Shown: positions 1-8,218 of the stretch, in pieces
Position numbering within the stretch: the first letter of the stretch is position 1
How the letters are laid out: each line of letters starts with the position of its first letter
Assembly (NCBI RefSeq): GCF_000018605.1
Contig: NC_010003.1
Location: forward strand, 186,001 to 250,000
Length of the DNA: 64,000 nucleotides
Source: Petrotoga mobilis SJ95
Lineage (GTDB): Bacteria > Thermotogota > Thermotogae > Petrotogales > Petrotogaceae
Direction of reading: 5' to 3'
Notes under the pieces: model-generated
What the model was told of the DNA's origin: nothing
Seen by the model: only the letters and a program-made list of their open reading frames with translations
The model's database searches: none
Position numbers and translations under genes: made by a program

Positions 1-206
1 TACCTGTCACAATAGATGGAACTATCAAAATGAGCAAAAAAGGAAGCGTCTTTATCAAACCTTCGAATGTTAATCTATTCATACATGAACCAGTCGAGCC
101 AAAACTTTTCGCTAGCGAAGGAGAATTAAGAGAATGTCTCAAAAGCATAATCAGCGAAAATATTACAAGCGAACCTCAACTAGCTTTAAAAGAAACAAGA
201 GCGTAA
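1..206 (+). CDS. plsC: 1-acyl-glycerol-3-phosphate acyltransferase, C-terminal end (partial)
   Basis: Reading from base 3 gives about 67 codons to a TAA at 204-206. The start lies outside the window. The segment begins with residues of the type PVTIDGT and continues with KPSNVNLFIHEPV, which resembles the last strand region of PlsC-type acyltransferases, where the family typically shows P-V-x-I-x-G followed by G-x-I-x-V-x-x-x-P-I. The catalytic HX4D motif would be upstream and cannot be checked, so the assignment rests on the tail only. Such enzymes make phosphatidic acid at the inner face of the membrane. A ribosome site for the next gene follows 20 bases later, so the two are probably cotranscribed. 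Confidence 0.5.
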   Translation, partial: PVTIDGTIKMSKKGSVFIKPSNVNLFIHEPVEPKLFASEGELRECLKSIISENITSEPQLALKETRA

Positions 207-235
207 TTTCAGTTTTTTAAAGGAGGTTTTCAAAC

Positions 236-754
236 ATGAAAAAAGTAAGCAATGTTACTATGGGAATAGATAAAGTTTCAAATTCACCGATAGTTTTTTT
301 AAAGGTAGAAGATACAAACGTTGTTGTACCAATATGGATTGGGCCATGTGAAGCTGGTGTTTTGGCTTTAATATTGAGAAACGAAGATTTTGAAAGACCT
401 TTAACGCACGATCTCATTGGTAATATTATCGAACAACTTAAAGCTCAACCTATTAAGATAGAAATTGACCAATTCAAGCAGGATATTTATTACGCTAAAT
501 TAGTCCTGAAAGATAGTGGTTCAAAAGAGATCTATATCGATGCCAGGCCTTCTGATTGCATAATTTTATCATTAAAAAATAACTTACCTATTTACATAGA
601 CGAAGAAATAGTATCCGAACACGGTATTGAAGCTTCTTTTATAAACGCAGAAGAACAAAGCGAGTTCAGACAAGATATTGAAAACTTCGATATAGACGAA
701 CTGAGAAGGAAGTTCGAAAATAAAAATAAAACTGAAGATGAAGATGACGAATAA
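236..754 (+). CDS. Bifunctional nuclease (BFN/DUF151) family protein
   Basis: 172 residues, starting at an ATG 8 bases after a consensus AAAGGAGG. Residues 1-135 form the BFN domain. The family signature is clear around residues 103-125, where I-D-A-R-P-S-D-C-I-I-L-S-L is followed by N-L-P-I-Y-I. The C-terminus ends in a strongly acidic tail (KTEDEDDE). DUF151 is widespread, including in Thermotogae, and some plant and bacterial members show nuclease activity; the physiological substrate in bacteria is unsettled. It sits between plsC and a polyprenyl synthase in a tight same-strand group, which does not by itself point to a function. The family call is firm and the activity is inference. Confidence 0.88.
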   Translation: MKKVSNVTMGIDKVSNSPIVFLKVEDTNVVVPIWIGPCEAGVLALILRNEDFERPLTHDLIGNIIEQLKAQPIKIEIDQFKQDIYYAKLVLKDSGSKEIYIDARPSDCIILSLKNNLPIYIDEEIVSEHGIEASFINAEEQSEFRQDIENFDIDELRRKFENKNKTEDEDDE

Positions 755-781
755 TTTTTTCTAAAAGCACGAGGTGAATCA

Positions 782-1648
782 ATGGAATTTCTAAAATTAT
801 TAGAGTTTAAAGATTTCTTTGACAAGAAGATAAAGAATTTTTTCGAAAATTTGGACCTGGAAGATTATTTAAAAGAGCCACTGTTTTATTACATAGAAAA
901 TGGAGGCAAAAGACTTAGACCCTGGATAATATATAACTTCGGACAAATAATCTCTATAAATAAAAAGAATTTAATTGACATTGCGATAGCTGTCGAAATT
1001 TTACACTCATCATCCTTGATACATGATGATCTACCTGCCTTAGACAATGCAAAGTTAAGAAGAGGAGCTCTAACAACTCATTTAAAGTTTGGAGAATATA
1101 AAGCCATACTAGCTGGAGATTATGGATTCACTCTCCCACTACAGATTGTTGCCGGTTTAGATAATATTAAAGAAGGGAACAAACTTCTCTTAGTGGATTA
1201 TTTTATAAAAACCATTTTAAAATTATTTCAAGGAGAAATGGAAGATCTAATCTTCGAAAAAGAAGATAAAAATGTAGGTGAGAAAGAAATTCTTGAGATG
1301 TATTCAAAGAAAACAGGGGCGGTTTTTGGTTTTTGTTTTGCATCTCCTTTTTTAATGGCTGGGGAAGCAGAGCTTGCTAAAGAGATGAATAAAATAGGAA
1401 CTGATTTTGGTGTTTCTTTCCAAATTTTCGATGATCTAAAAGATATCTTTACTAAAGAAGAAGATATTGGAAAAGAAACTAATAAAGATGTAAACAAAAA
1501 AACTCTTTTAAATTTTTATAATTTTCAAGAAACACAAATAATAGCCGATAATATTTATATAAATGTTTTACAAAAATTGGAAGACCTAAATCTAAAAGAA
1601 CTATCTCAACTTTTGAAAGAAGTTCGAAAGATTATAGAAACAAGGTAA
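782..1648 (+). CDS. ispA: Polyprenyl (farnesyl/geranylgeranyl) diphosphate synthase
   Basis: 288 residues. The chain condensation enzyme joins isopentenyl diphosphate to allylic diphosphates for quinone, carrier-lipid and membrane isoprenoids. Both Asp-rich metal sites are visible: the first as DDLPALD at residues 82-88 followed by LRRG, the second as DDLKD at 217-221. The substrate-binding GGKRLRP is at 41-47. The first motif has four residues between the DD pair and the next Asp (DDx4D type), typical of bacterial FPP/GGPP synthases. The third residue after that Asp is Ala-Lys rather than the usual Asp-Asp, a minor variation. The start follows GAGGTG with good spacing. Product chain length cannot be read reliably. 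Confidence 0.88.
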   Translation: MEFLKLLEFKDFFDKKIKNFFENLDLEDYLKEPLFYYIENGGKRLRPWIIYNFGQIISINKKNLIDIAIAVEILHSSSLIHDDLPALDNAKLRRGALTTHLKFGEYKAILAGDYGFTLPLQIVAGLDNIKEGNKLLLVDYFIKTILKLFQGEMEDLIFEKEDKNVGEKEILEMYSKKTGAVFGFCFASPFLMAGEAELAKEMNKIGTDFGVSFQIFDDLKDIFTKEEDIGKETNKDVNKKTLLNFYNFQETQIIADNIYINVLQKLEDLNLKELSQLLKEVRKIIETR

Positions 1649-1716
1649 AAGTCTCAAAAGGAGTTGACTGAGCTATAAAATTCAAACCTTTCAACTTTTT
1701 AAATAAAATTAAATAT

Positions 1717-4071
1717 ATGGAAAAAAAATACAAAATTCTCTTATCGATTGTTGTAATAGGTATTTTAATTCTTGTTTTTTCTATTATTTTTAAAAACATA
1801 TTTTTGCCTCCAAATCAGATAACTCCTTCTTCTAACAATATTCAAATAATGGTTCCTGATTTTGCTTTTCCTTCAAAGAAACACATTGATATAAGCGTTG
1901 TGGATAAAAGTTCTGCGGAATATCAAGAATTGATCAACTACAAAAATTTTTACGGTGAAATATATAAAATTACTTTCTCAGATGAAAGTAATGAATCCTC
2001 TATTTTACCAATTACCTTAAGATACAAGATTCCAAAGGATAATTACTTTGGAGATAACTTCGTCAATTTCTCCTTGGCTTACATCACACAGGAAGAACCT
2101 CCTGTTATCTCTGAATTCAGTGGAGAAACAATAGTAAAAATAGATGACGAGTATTACATAGAAGCGCAAACATTCCAAATAACTAAAGTAAATTATATAG
2201 GTCTAGTCATTGAATCTCCAGAAGAATCATCCAGTGGGCTCAAGGTTATAAAAGAAGCGCCACCAACCCTTGAACCTGATATTATTTTAATTCCTGGAAC
2301 TGATATTAATTTCTTAGGAAAGATAATGAATGTACCTGAAAATGGTTATCCACAATCTTTTTGGTCATCCCTTTTTCCAAATAGAACCATTTGGAGTTAC
2401 AATTACCCACTGACATCTACTAGAAGTAAAAATTACAACGATTCTTTTATCAGTTTTGTTGAAAGAACAGGGATTGATAGTTACATTGAATTTGAAGGAA
2501 GGCGTCTCGCTCAAGAACTTTCTAGATTTCCTAATAAAAAGTTTGACATTATTGCACATGGCATTGGCGGATTAATTGCTAGATATGCTTTGGAGTCTAC
2601 TCAAACAATTCAAAATGTTGAAAATTTAGTACTCATTTCTACTCCAAATAAAGGTAGTAACCTAGCAAACCCCCTTTTTTTCAATTTACTCTTTGGGAAA
2701 AACACAGATATTTTATCTCAATTGTTTAATGTTGAGTATAGCACGATATTAAAAATCACTTTGCAAATTGGTTCTTACCTAGATCAAATAAATTCTTACT
2801 ATGAAGATCTTATTCCTGACTCTGAATTTCTGAACAAATTAAACTCTTTTGGCATAAGAAATGACATCAGATATTTAACGATTATTGGTACTAGTCCCGC
2901 AATTGATGAAGATTTATCAAATAAATATATTGCCAGGCTGTATCCAGAATTTGTTCGAGGAAAGGGAGATGGAATAGTAAGTGTTGACAGCGCTAACTTA
3001 GAAGGGATTGATAAAACTTACTATTCTCAAAAGAGCTTTTATGAAATTTACAATGATTCAGATGTTTTGAATATAATAGTTAATTTTTTAGAAGAATCCG
3101 TCCCTTCATATTCAGTGGAGCCCTTTACAGATGATAATTTCGTCGAATACACATACGAAACAGTAGAAGGTACCCCAACTCCAGATCAAAGTGAAAATCC
3201 CCGCCCAACTATTATTTCTACTTTTAAACTCCCTTCAGCGTATAAAGAAAGTACAATTTTGCTCAATTCTGAGAAGCAAGGAGAAATAGACGAAGATACA
3301 ATGAGCATTATCGAAGTAGGAGAAAATATTTACTTTAAAAGTCCTAATGCTATTTACAACAGCAAACTAGAAAAAATATTTTCAAATAAAATTATGGGTG
3401 GATTAGTATTCAACAACCAGTATTATATATCTACTGTTGATGGAGTATACATTTTGAATGAAAACGGCAAAATTGATAAAATTAATTCACAAATACCTTC
3501 TAAAGGTACCGAAATTTATTATTTACCAAATGTAGGGTTTTTAAGTGTGGAATATGAACCAAACAATTGTAATGTCTATCTCAACGATTCTCTGATAAAT
3601 GAAGGCAGCAATTTTATATCATTAAAAGTAATAAATGGGGAAGTATATGTCATCTTTGAGGATAAAATATCAAAACTACAAAACATGGATATTGTGGAAA
3701 TGATAAATACTTCTACAATTCAAGAAGTTTTGGGAACTCAGTTTGGAGAGATTACTGATTTTGCTTTGTATAACAATGACTACTTTATTTTATTTTCAAA
3801 CTATAAATTAGTTCTGTGGGATAGTTCAAAAAATGGGTTACAACTCATAGAAGACGGAAACATAGGAAGATTAAAATTACAAATATTTAATGATAAATTA
3901 TTTGTATTTGGGAAAGATCATGTGAGTTACTTACTTTTAAAAGAAGCTACTTTCCCCGGTTTTTTTCAAAGATCAGATACTAATATAATTGATGTCCTCA
4001 TCGATAAAAGGGGCAAAGGATGGATGGTTACCAAAAATAACCAAATTGAAATAATTAATTTTTCCTTGTGA
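1717..4071 (+). CDS. Membrane-anchored lipase-fold protein lacking catalytic Ser and His
   Basis: 784 residues. Residues 6-27 form one membrane helix with no cleavage site, so the rest is probably extracytoplasmic. Residues about 190-465 look like a PGAP1/lipase-type alpha/beta hydrolase: strand LIPGTD, nucleophile elbow AHGIGG, then LVLISTPNKGS and GKGDGIVSVDSA. The elbow has Gly282 where active enzymes carry Ser (codon GGC; AGC would be Ser). The acid Asp418 is kept. The segment that normally reads H-x-E-I-Y is S-F-Y-E-I-Y at 440-445, so the His is gone too. Residues about 490-784 are beta-rich repeats, possibly a propeller. The ribosome site is weak. The stop overlaps the next gene's upstream start region. 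A pseudo-hydrolase scaffold is inferred. Confidence 0.7.
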   Translation: MEKKYKILLSIVVIGILILVFSIIFKNIFLPPNQITPSSNNIQIMVPDFAFPSKKHIDISVVDKSSAEYQELINYKNFYGEIYKITFSDESNESSILPITLRYKIPKDNYFGDNFVNFSLAYITQEEPPVISEFSGETIVKIDDEYYIEAQTFQITKVNYIGLVIESPEESSSGLKVIKEAPPTLEPDIILIPGTDINFLGKIMNVPENGYPQSFWSSLFPNRTIWSYNYPLTSTRSKNYNDSFISFVERTGIDSYIEFEGRRLAQELSRFPNKKFDIIAHGIGGLIARYALESTQTIQNVENLVLISTPNKGSNLANPLFFNLLFGKNTDILSQLFNVEYSTILKITLQIGSYLDQINSYYEDLIPDSEFLNKLNSFGIRNDIRYLTIIGTSPAIDEDLSNKYIARLYPEFVRGKGDGIVSVDSANLEGIDKTYYSQKSFYEIYNDSDVLNIIVNFLEESVPSYSVEPFTDDNFVEYTYETVEGTPTPDQSENPRPTIISTFKLPSAYKESTILLNSEKQGEIDEDTMSIIEVGENIYFKSPNAIYNSKLEKIFSNKIMGGLVFNNQYYISTVDGVYILNENGKIDKINSQIPSKGTEIYYLPNVGFLSVEYEPNNCNVYLNDSLINEGSNFISLKVINGEVYVIFEDKISKLQNMDIVEMINTSTIQEVLGTQFGEITDFALYNNDYFILFSNYKLVLWDSSKNGLQLIEDGNIGRLKLQIFNDKLFVFGKDHVSYLLLKEATFPGFFQRSDTNIIDVLIDKRGKGWMVTKNNQIEIINFSL

Positions 4072-4082
4072 GGTGTGTCAAC

Positions 4083-5198
4083 ATTAAGAAAGCAATCACT
4101 CTGTTGATAATTCTGCTCCACATAATGCTAATATTTGCTGATAATTACGAAGTTGCCTACGAATACTATATGAACGGCTTAAACTACTATAGAAATGCCC
4201 AATATGATTTAGCTCAAATTTTTTTTGAGCAAGCCTTGCAACTATCACCTAGATTAGAAAGTGAAATACCAGAAATAAAAATGTATCTAGGATTATCTGC
4301 ATTTCACAACAAAGATTATGCCACAGCTAAAATATACTTGCAACCCCTAAAAGGTATCCCCATTGTGGATGAAGCTCTAAGTGTTATTGAATCTACATCT
4401 CAACAATCAGAGCTTTTAGACACATCAAACCTAAAAATTAATAATACTCAACCGTTGGAAGAAGAGCAGCAAAACTTTAATCTTTTAACCTTTTTTACCA
4501 TAATGCTAATAATATTTGCTATTTCCTTAGCTGCCTCATTTTTTACTGTTTTTTTGATTCGTCGACATGTTACTTTTGAGAAAAGAGAGAACGAGTTAAA
4601 TAATATGGAAACTCTGACCAATATAAACAAAGTAGAAACTCAAGGAATCAAATACAAAACAATAGACCAATTTAATGAACCATACATAAAAAACGTTTGG
4701 CAAGTATCATCCCCTTTAAAAAAACTTATTGGGATAACTTCAAATGAAGACCCTTCACTAGAAGAAGCTATTGTATCCAAAGACCAAAAAGATGGCAAAT
4801 TAAGTGAGATAGAAGACCTTGAGAATAAACTTGATAAGGATATAAACGATATCTTGAAAGAATCAAGCCTGGAAGAGATTGAAGAAATTCTAAATGAGTT
4901 AGAAGGTAATGGTGACAAAAGTAGAGTTCAAGAACCAGCTACTCTTGAAGAGGAAAGTAACGGAAAGAACCAAGAAGCGTATTCTCATTTGGAAAATGTC
5001 ATAAAACCTGATTCTGAGATAAAAAATAACTTTTCTTCGATAATGAAAAAAGAAGAAAAAGAATTATTATTTGAAGATGATTTAGATGTTGGGCTTTTTG
5101 ACATAACTAAGGAATTAGAGACAAAAAAGATTTCTCAAAATAATATACAAAAGTTCTTTCATAAATTATTTTATGACGTTAACAAGGATAAAATATAA
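4083..5198 (+). CDS. TPR-containing membrane protein with acidic cytoplasmic tail
   Basis: The reading frame opens at a GTG (4068) overlapping the previous stop, but that GTG has no ribosome site. A GAGGTG at 4070-4075 is ideally spaced for ATT at 4083, which yields a classical export signal (KKAITLLIILLHIMLIFA). I therefore mark 4083, giving 371 residues. After the signal come one or two TPR-like repeats (about 15-95: YYMNGLNYYRNAQYDLAQ), a linker, a membrane helix near 125-150 followed by RR, and a long charged, Glu/Lys-rich, probably coiled tail. It is translationally coupled to the lipase-fold gene upstream, so the two products may form one envelope complex. No named family was recognised. 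Confidence 0.62.
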   Translation: MKKAITLLIILLHIMLIFADNYEVAYEYYMNGLNYYRNAQYDLAQIFFEQALQLSPRLESEIPEIKMYLGLSAFHNKDYATAKIYLQPLKGIPIVDEALSVIESTSQQSELLDTSNLKINNTQPLEEEQQNFNLLTFFTIMLIIFAISLAASFFTVFLIRRHVTFEKRENELNNMETLTNINKVETQGIKYKTIDQFNEPYIKNVWQVSSPLKKLIGITSNEDPSLEEAIVSKDQKDGKLSEIEDLENKLDKDINDILKESSLEEIEEILNELEGNGDKSRVQEPATLEEESNGKNQEAYSHLENVIKPDSEIKNNFSSIMKKEEKELLFEDDLDVGLFDITKELETKKISQNNIQKFFHKLFYDVNKDKI

Positions 5199-5213
5199 TT
5201 AAAATATTAAATA

Positions 5214-5242
5214 TTGATTTTGTTTTAAATTATTGGTATAAT
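5214..5242 (+). promoter_or_regulatory. Promoter of tRNA-Gly
   Basis: A -35 hexamer TTGATT (5214-5219) and a perfect -10 TATAAT (5237-5242) are separated by 17 bases. The predicted start is near 5249, about 23 bases before the mature tRNA 5' end. Confidence 0.7.
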
Positions 5243-5271
5243 ATATTTGATTTAAAATAAAAATTTCAAAT

Positions 5272-5347
5272 GCGGATGTGGCTCAGTTGGTAGAGCTCCA
5301 GCTTCCCAAGCTGGGAGTCGCGGGTTCGAGTCCCGTCATCCGCTCCA
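5272..5347 (+). tRNA. tRNA-Gly (anticodon CCC)
   Basis: A 76-base cloverleaf with encoded CCA. The acceptor stem GCGGATG pairs with CATCCGC, the discriminator is T, and CCA is at 5345-5347. The D arm is GCTC..GAGC. The anticodon stem CCAGC/GCTGG encloses the loop TTCCCAA, so the anticodon is CCC and reads GGG. The T arm contains GGTTCGAGTCC. It is a single gene with its own promoter upstream and a hairpin terminator downstream. Confidence 0.95.
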
Positions 5348-5354
5348 AAAACGA

Positions 5355-5386
5355 AAGGGGCTTAATGAAGCCCTTCTTTGTTTGTA
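5355..5386 (+). terminator. Intrinsic terminator after tRNA-Gly
   Basis: The hairpin GGGCTT (5358-5363) / AAGCCC (5368-5373) has an AATG loop and is extended by A-T and G-T pairs. A T-rich tract TTCTTTGTTTG follows. It lies between the tRNA and rsmD. Confidence 0.65.
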
Positions 5387-5398
5387 TGAGGTGTAAAA

Positions 5399-5947
5399 AT
5401 GGCTTTGAAGATTGAAAGCGGCAAATTTAAGAATACCAATATAGAAACAGTTGATGATCGTAGGACGAGATATACTCCCGCTACTTTAAGAAGAGCTCTG
5501 ATAAGCATTTTTGATTTTACAGGAGCTAATTTTTTAGAATTTTTTGCAGGTAGCGGCATAATGAGTTTTGAAGTTTTAAGTAATGGGGCAAAAAGTTCTA
5601 CAATGGTTGATATTTCGACTAAGGCCGTGAGCTCGATTTTAAAAAACGCTGAATCTTTAGGGGTACTAAATAAAATAAAAGTTATAAAATCAGATTTTAG
5701 AAAATCTATTACAAAACTTTCAAATGAACAGTTTGATTACATATTTGCTGATCCACCTTTTAATAACAGTTATGTCCAAGAATTTTTGAAATTCATAGAT
5801 TCAAATGTATTTTTAATTAGAAACGGCGGCTACATCATTATTGAAAAATATAAGAATGAAAAATCTGATTATATACCTAAAAATTTAATTAGAGAAGAAG
5901 TAAGAGATTACGGTGATATTGAAATTCTAATCTTTTTTAAACCTTAA
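5399..5947 (+). CDS. rsmD: 16S rRNA (guanine966-N2)-methyltransferase RsmD
   Basis: 182 residues, the usual RsmD length. The N-terminus carries the family pattern K-x-x-x-T-R-Y-T-P-A-T-L-R-R-A-L-I-S-I-F. The SAM-binding motif I is FLEFFAGSGIMSFE (about 45-58). The catalytic motif IV is ADPPFNN (about 119-125), as expected for N2-guanine methylation. It modifies G966 of 16S rRNA in the small subunit. The start ATG follows GAGGTG by 7 bases. A strong hairpin shared with the small RNA on the other strand ends transcription right after the stop. Confidence 0.93.
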   Translation: MALKIESGKFKNTNIETVDDRRTRYTPATLRRALISIFDFTGANFLEFFAGSGIMSFEVLSNGAKSSTMVDISTKAVSSILKNAESLGVLNKIKVIKSDFRKSITKLSNEQFDYIFADPPFNNSYVQEFLKFIDSNVFLIRNGGYIIIEKYKNEKSDYIPKNLIREEVRDYGDIEILIFFKP

Positions 5948-5976
5948 AAAAAGGGCCTTAATAAGGCCCTAATTTG
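5945..5976. terminator. Bidirectional intrinsic terminator (rsmD / small RNA)
   Basis: A perfect 8-bp stem AGGGCCTT (5952-5959) / AAGGCCCT (5963-5970) with a 3-base AAT loop. Read leftward it ends in TTTTTTT, ideal for the small RNA on the minus strand. Read rightward it is followed by AATTTGG, a weaker tail for rsmD. Confidence 0.85.
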
Positions 5977-6039
5977 GAAATGAATTCTTCCGGGGACAGA
6001 ACACTCCAGGAGGGAGGGTAACCTACAAAAGTGCTCTGT
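5946..6039 (-). ncRNA. Candidate small regulatory RNA with C-rich loop
   Basis: Read leftward, a promoter (-35 TTGAGA at 6073-6068, 16-base spacer, -10 TATAAT at 6051-6046) predicts a start at A6039. From that base the transcript immediately forms a 9-bp stem (6039-6031 with 6004-5996, one G-U pair). The stem encloses a 26-base loop rich in C, with core ACCCTCCCTCCTGG. A linker of about 25 bases follows, then a perfect terminator hairpin and seven Ts near 5946. The total is about 95 nt. No convincing ORF fits. Open loops of CCCTCC type are known in Gram-positive sRNAs that bind Shine-Dalgarno sequences. It does not carry the 4.5S/SRP, 6S or tmRNA landmarks. Expression is inferred from the signals only. 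Confidence 0.62.
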
Positions 6040-6045
6040 AGAGAT

Positions 6046-6073
6046 ATTATACATCATGAAATTTTTTTCTCAA
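6046..6073 (-). promoter_or_regulatory. Promoter of candidate small RNA
   Basis: TTGAGA (6073-6068) and TATAAT (6051-6046) on the minus strand, 16 bases apart. It lies in the 165-base gap between rsmD and the alkaline phosphatase gene, and points away from the latter. Confidence 0.68.
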
Positions 6074-6135
6074 AATCTAATTATAGGCAATTACTTTCAA
6101 TTAGCAGCGATTAAAGTCGTTTAACCCCATTTAAG

Positions 6136-7338
6136 TCAATAAATCTCAAAAATAGAAAAAATTTCATTATTTGATATTATATTTTTATCAAATGGAACGT
6201 TGGAAAAAAGAGGTACGTAATCTAATGTATGCCCAAAAGTACTCCAATTTATACCCACAGGATCGTTTAACGCTTCATAAAAACTTTTGATTATTGGCGA
6301 TTGATAAGTTACATTTTCTTCTGAATTCTTGGTATCGTAAAACTCTTTTTCTAAATCAAGCGTCAAACCCAATTTTTCTTGAAACTCTTCATAGTTCTTA
6401 GATTGGTTAAATGTACTTATCAGCTTTTCATAAGAAAACTCAGTGGGTTGAAGCTTATTCAGCGCCAAAAAACCATCGCCTAAACTCAAACCTCCTGTTG
6501 AATGATCCGCAGTTACTATGATTAAGGTTTCTTGAGGATATTGCTTATAAAAATCGATAGCAACTTTTACTGCACTATCAAAGTCTAATATTTCGTTTAT
6601 CAATGAATAAGTATCATGTGCGTGTGCAGCGTGATCGATTCTTCCCCCCTCTATCAGAATGAAAAAAGGAGAACCTTTAAATTTACTCAACGCATAATTT
6701 AAAGTTTCTTCTAACGTAACTCTTTTCGGATCGTCTGTTAAAAAAGTAAAATTTCCATAATACAACATAACAATTTCATTACCAGGAAACGGAATTTTAC
6801 TTAGTTCTTCTGTGTATAAATATCCATACTCTTTTGTGTTTCTATCCTTAAAATAAGCTTTTCCTCCCCCTATGAAAAGATCAAAATTGCTTTCTAAAAG
6901 ATCTTGCATTATCTCTTGGTAATCTCTTCTATTTTCAACGAAACTATAAGCTCCCGCCGGGGTAGCATCGATGATGGTGTTAGTTGTTATGACACCAATT
7001 TTGTACCCTCGTTTTTTTAATTCATAAGTAATGGGCAGTATCTTTTCATCATCAGGATTAATGTTTATCCTGTCGTTGTAGGTTTTTTCTTTAGATAAAA
7101 TTGCCGTTATGGCTGCTGCTGAATCCGTTACTCCGTTAATCGAAGAAGTTTCAACCATTCCATAGTAAGGTAGTTCAAGCATGTGCAGTTGATCTGTGTA
7201 TAAATATTGTTTGTACATATTAGATAACTGCATATGTGGAATTCCCATTCCATCGGCTATAAACAAAAAAACATAGTCAAATGAAAAAGAAAAATACCCT
7301 AAAAGGGCAAGGAGAAAAACCAACAGAATTTTTTTCAC
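6136..7338 (-). CDS. phoA: Alkaline phosphatase, exported
   Basis: 400 residues from a GTG at 7338, which sits 7 bases after GAAGGTG; an upstream in-frame GTG (7347) lacks room for a ribosome site. The N-terminus KKILLVFLLALLGYFSFSF is a signal peptide. The alkaline phosphatase superfamily sites are present: metal ligand in FIADGMG, nucleophile Ser in GVTDSAAA, metal-binding GGRIDHAAHAHD, and TADHSTGG near the C-terminal third. It hydrolyses phosphate monoesters outside the cytoplasm. It is the last gene of the leftward group. No Pho box was identified. Confidence 0.92.
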   Translation of the reverse strand: MKKILLVFLLALLGYFSFSFDYVFLFIADGMGIPHMQLSNMYKQYLYTDQLHMLELPYYGMVETSSINGVTDSAAAITAILSKEKTYNDRININPDDEKILPITYELKKRGYKIGVITTNTIIDATPAGAYSFVENRRDYQEIMQDLLESNFDLFIGGGKAYFKDRNTKEYGYLYTEELSKIPFPGNEIVMLYYGNFTFLTDDPKRVTLEETLNYALSKFKGSPFFILIEGGRIDHAAHAHDTYSLINEILDFDSAVKVAIDFYKQYPQETLIIVTADHSTGGLSLGDGFLALNKLQPTEFSYEKLISTFNQSKNYEEFQEKLGLTLDLEKEFYDTKNSEENVTYQSPIIKSFYEALNDPVGINWSTFGHTLDYVPLFSNVPFDKNIISNNEIFSIFEIY

Positions 7339-7356
7339 TTCTAACACCTTCGTTGT

Positions 7357-8190
7357 TTAATTAATGTTTTCGACTAAATTTTCAAACCTTTTGTCATCTA
7401 ATCTATCAAAATTATTTAAAATGTATCTTTCTATATCAAATATTTTTTCTTTGTCAAAATCCAACCATTCCATGAAGGATATTACACTTTCCCCATAAGG
7501 TTCATCATAAAAACCTGATTTTTTGAGTTCTAACTCTTTCAAATACTCCTCTGGATAAACTTCTCTAAGAAACAATAATGAATTAGTTTCTGCTAATATT
7601 TCATGCCAAGTATCCGTTGGGGAAGCCTTCACCTTGTAACCGAAAAAATAATGAGATAACTCATGAACTAAATCCTTGCTAGAATTAACAACGTAGACAC
7701 TTGGCAAAACTTGAAAAGACCTACTTTGATCCATATAAATAATATACATAGGTTCATCGATTTCTGAAATATTTTCTAAAAAGTCTTTAGATTCAACAAC
7801 TAACTCCTCTAACCATTTTTCATTATAGAAAAAATTATCAAGGTTATAAAGGTTATAAAGAGTATTTTTATTTTTGAAATAAACCATTGCCGATGAATCG
7901 TTACTTTGCCTTTGAACTAAAGAATCTCCGCTTTGACGTAGCAAAAATCCGTTTTGTACATTTAGCAAGATAAACTCCTCAAAAGGTATTTCTTCGTAAA
8001 AAAAGATGTTTTCCTCTTTGAAGGTATATTGAATGTCATCATAGAAAATCACCTGTGTTAATCCCGTCGAAAATACTCTAATATTGTTATCTCCTTCATC
8101 AACTAAAGTAACAGGATAAAAGAAAAAAAATAGAAATAAAATAAAAACAAAAATAGCGAGTAGAGCACTTTTTCTATTATCGATGCCCAT
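7357..8190 (-). CDS. Putative membrane-anchored zinc metallopeptidase (HExxH)
   Basis: 277 residues from the ATG at 8190, preceded by GAAAGGAAT at good spacing; an in-frame start at 8226 would overlap the exchanger gene and has no clear site. One membrane helix (about 10-30, FVFILFLFFFFYP) is followed by an exported domain. Near residue 180 is HELSHYFFG, a classic HExxH zinc site. About 19 residues later comes HEILAETNS, which could supply the third ligand Glu as in gluzincins of the MA clan. No closer family was recognised. It is tightly linked to the exchanger gene upstream and phoA downstream. Protease activity is inferred from the motif. Confidence 0.6.
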   Translation of the reverse strand: MGIDNRKSALLAIFVFILFLFFFFYPVTLVDEGDNNIRVFSTGLTQVIFYDDIQYTFKEENIFFYEEIPFEEFILLNVQNGFLLRQSGDSLVQRQSNDSSAMVYFKNKNTLYNLYNLDNFFYNEKWLEELVVESKDFLENISEIDEPMYIIYMDQSRSFQVLPSVYVVNSSKDLVHELSHYFFGYKVKASPTDTWHEILAETNSLLFLREVYPEEYLKELELKKSGFYDEPYGESVISFMEWLDFDKEKIFDIERYILNNFDRLDDKRFENLVENIN

Positions 8191-8218
8191 TTTTATTCCT
8201 TTCTTCACACTTAAAATA

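Noticed and set aside
5946-6039. 4.5S (SRP) or 6S RNA identity for the candidate small RNA
   Set aside because: The SRP core (GGUC-AGG, GGAA tetraloop with AGCAGCC side) is absent, and the length and single large C-rich loop do not fit 6S RNA.
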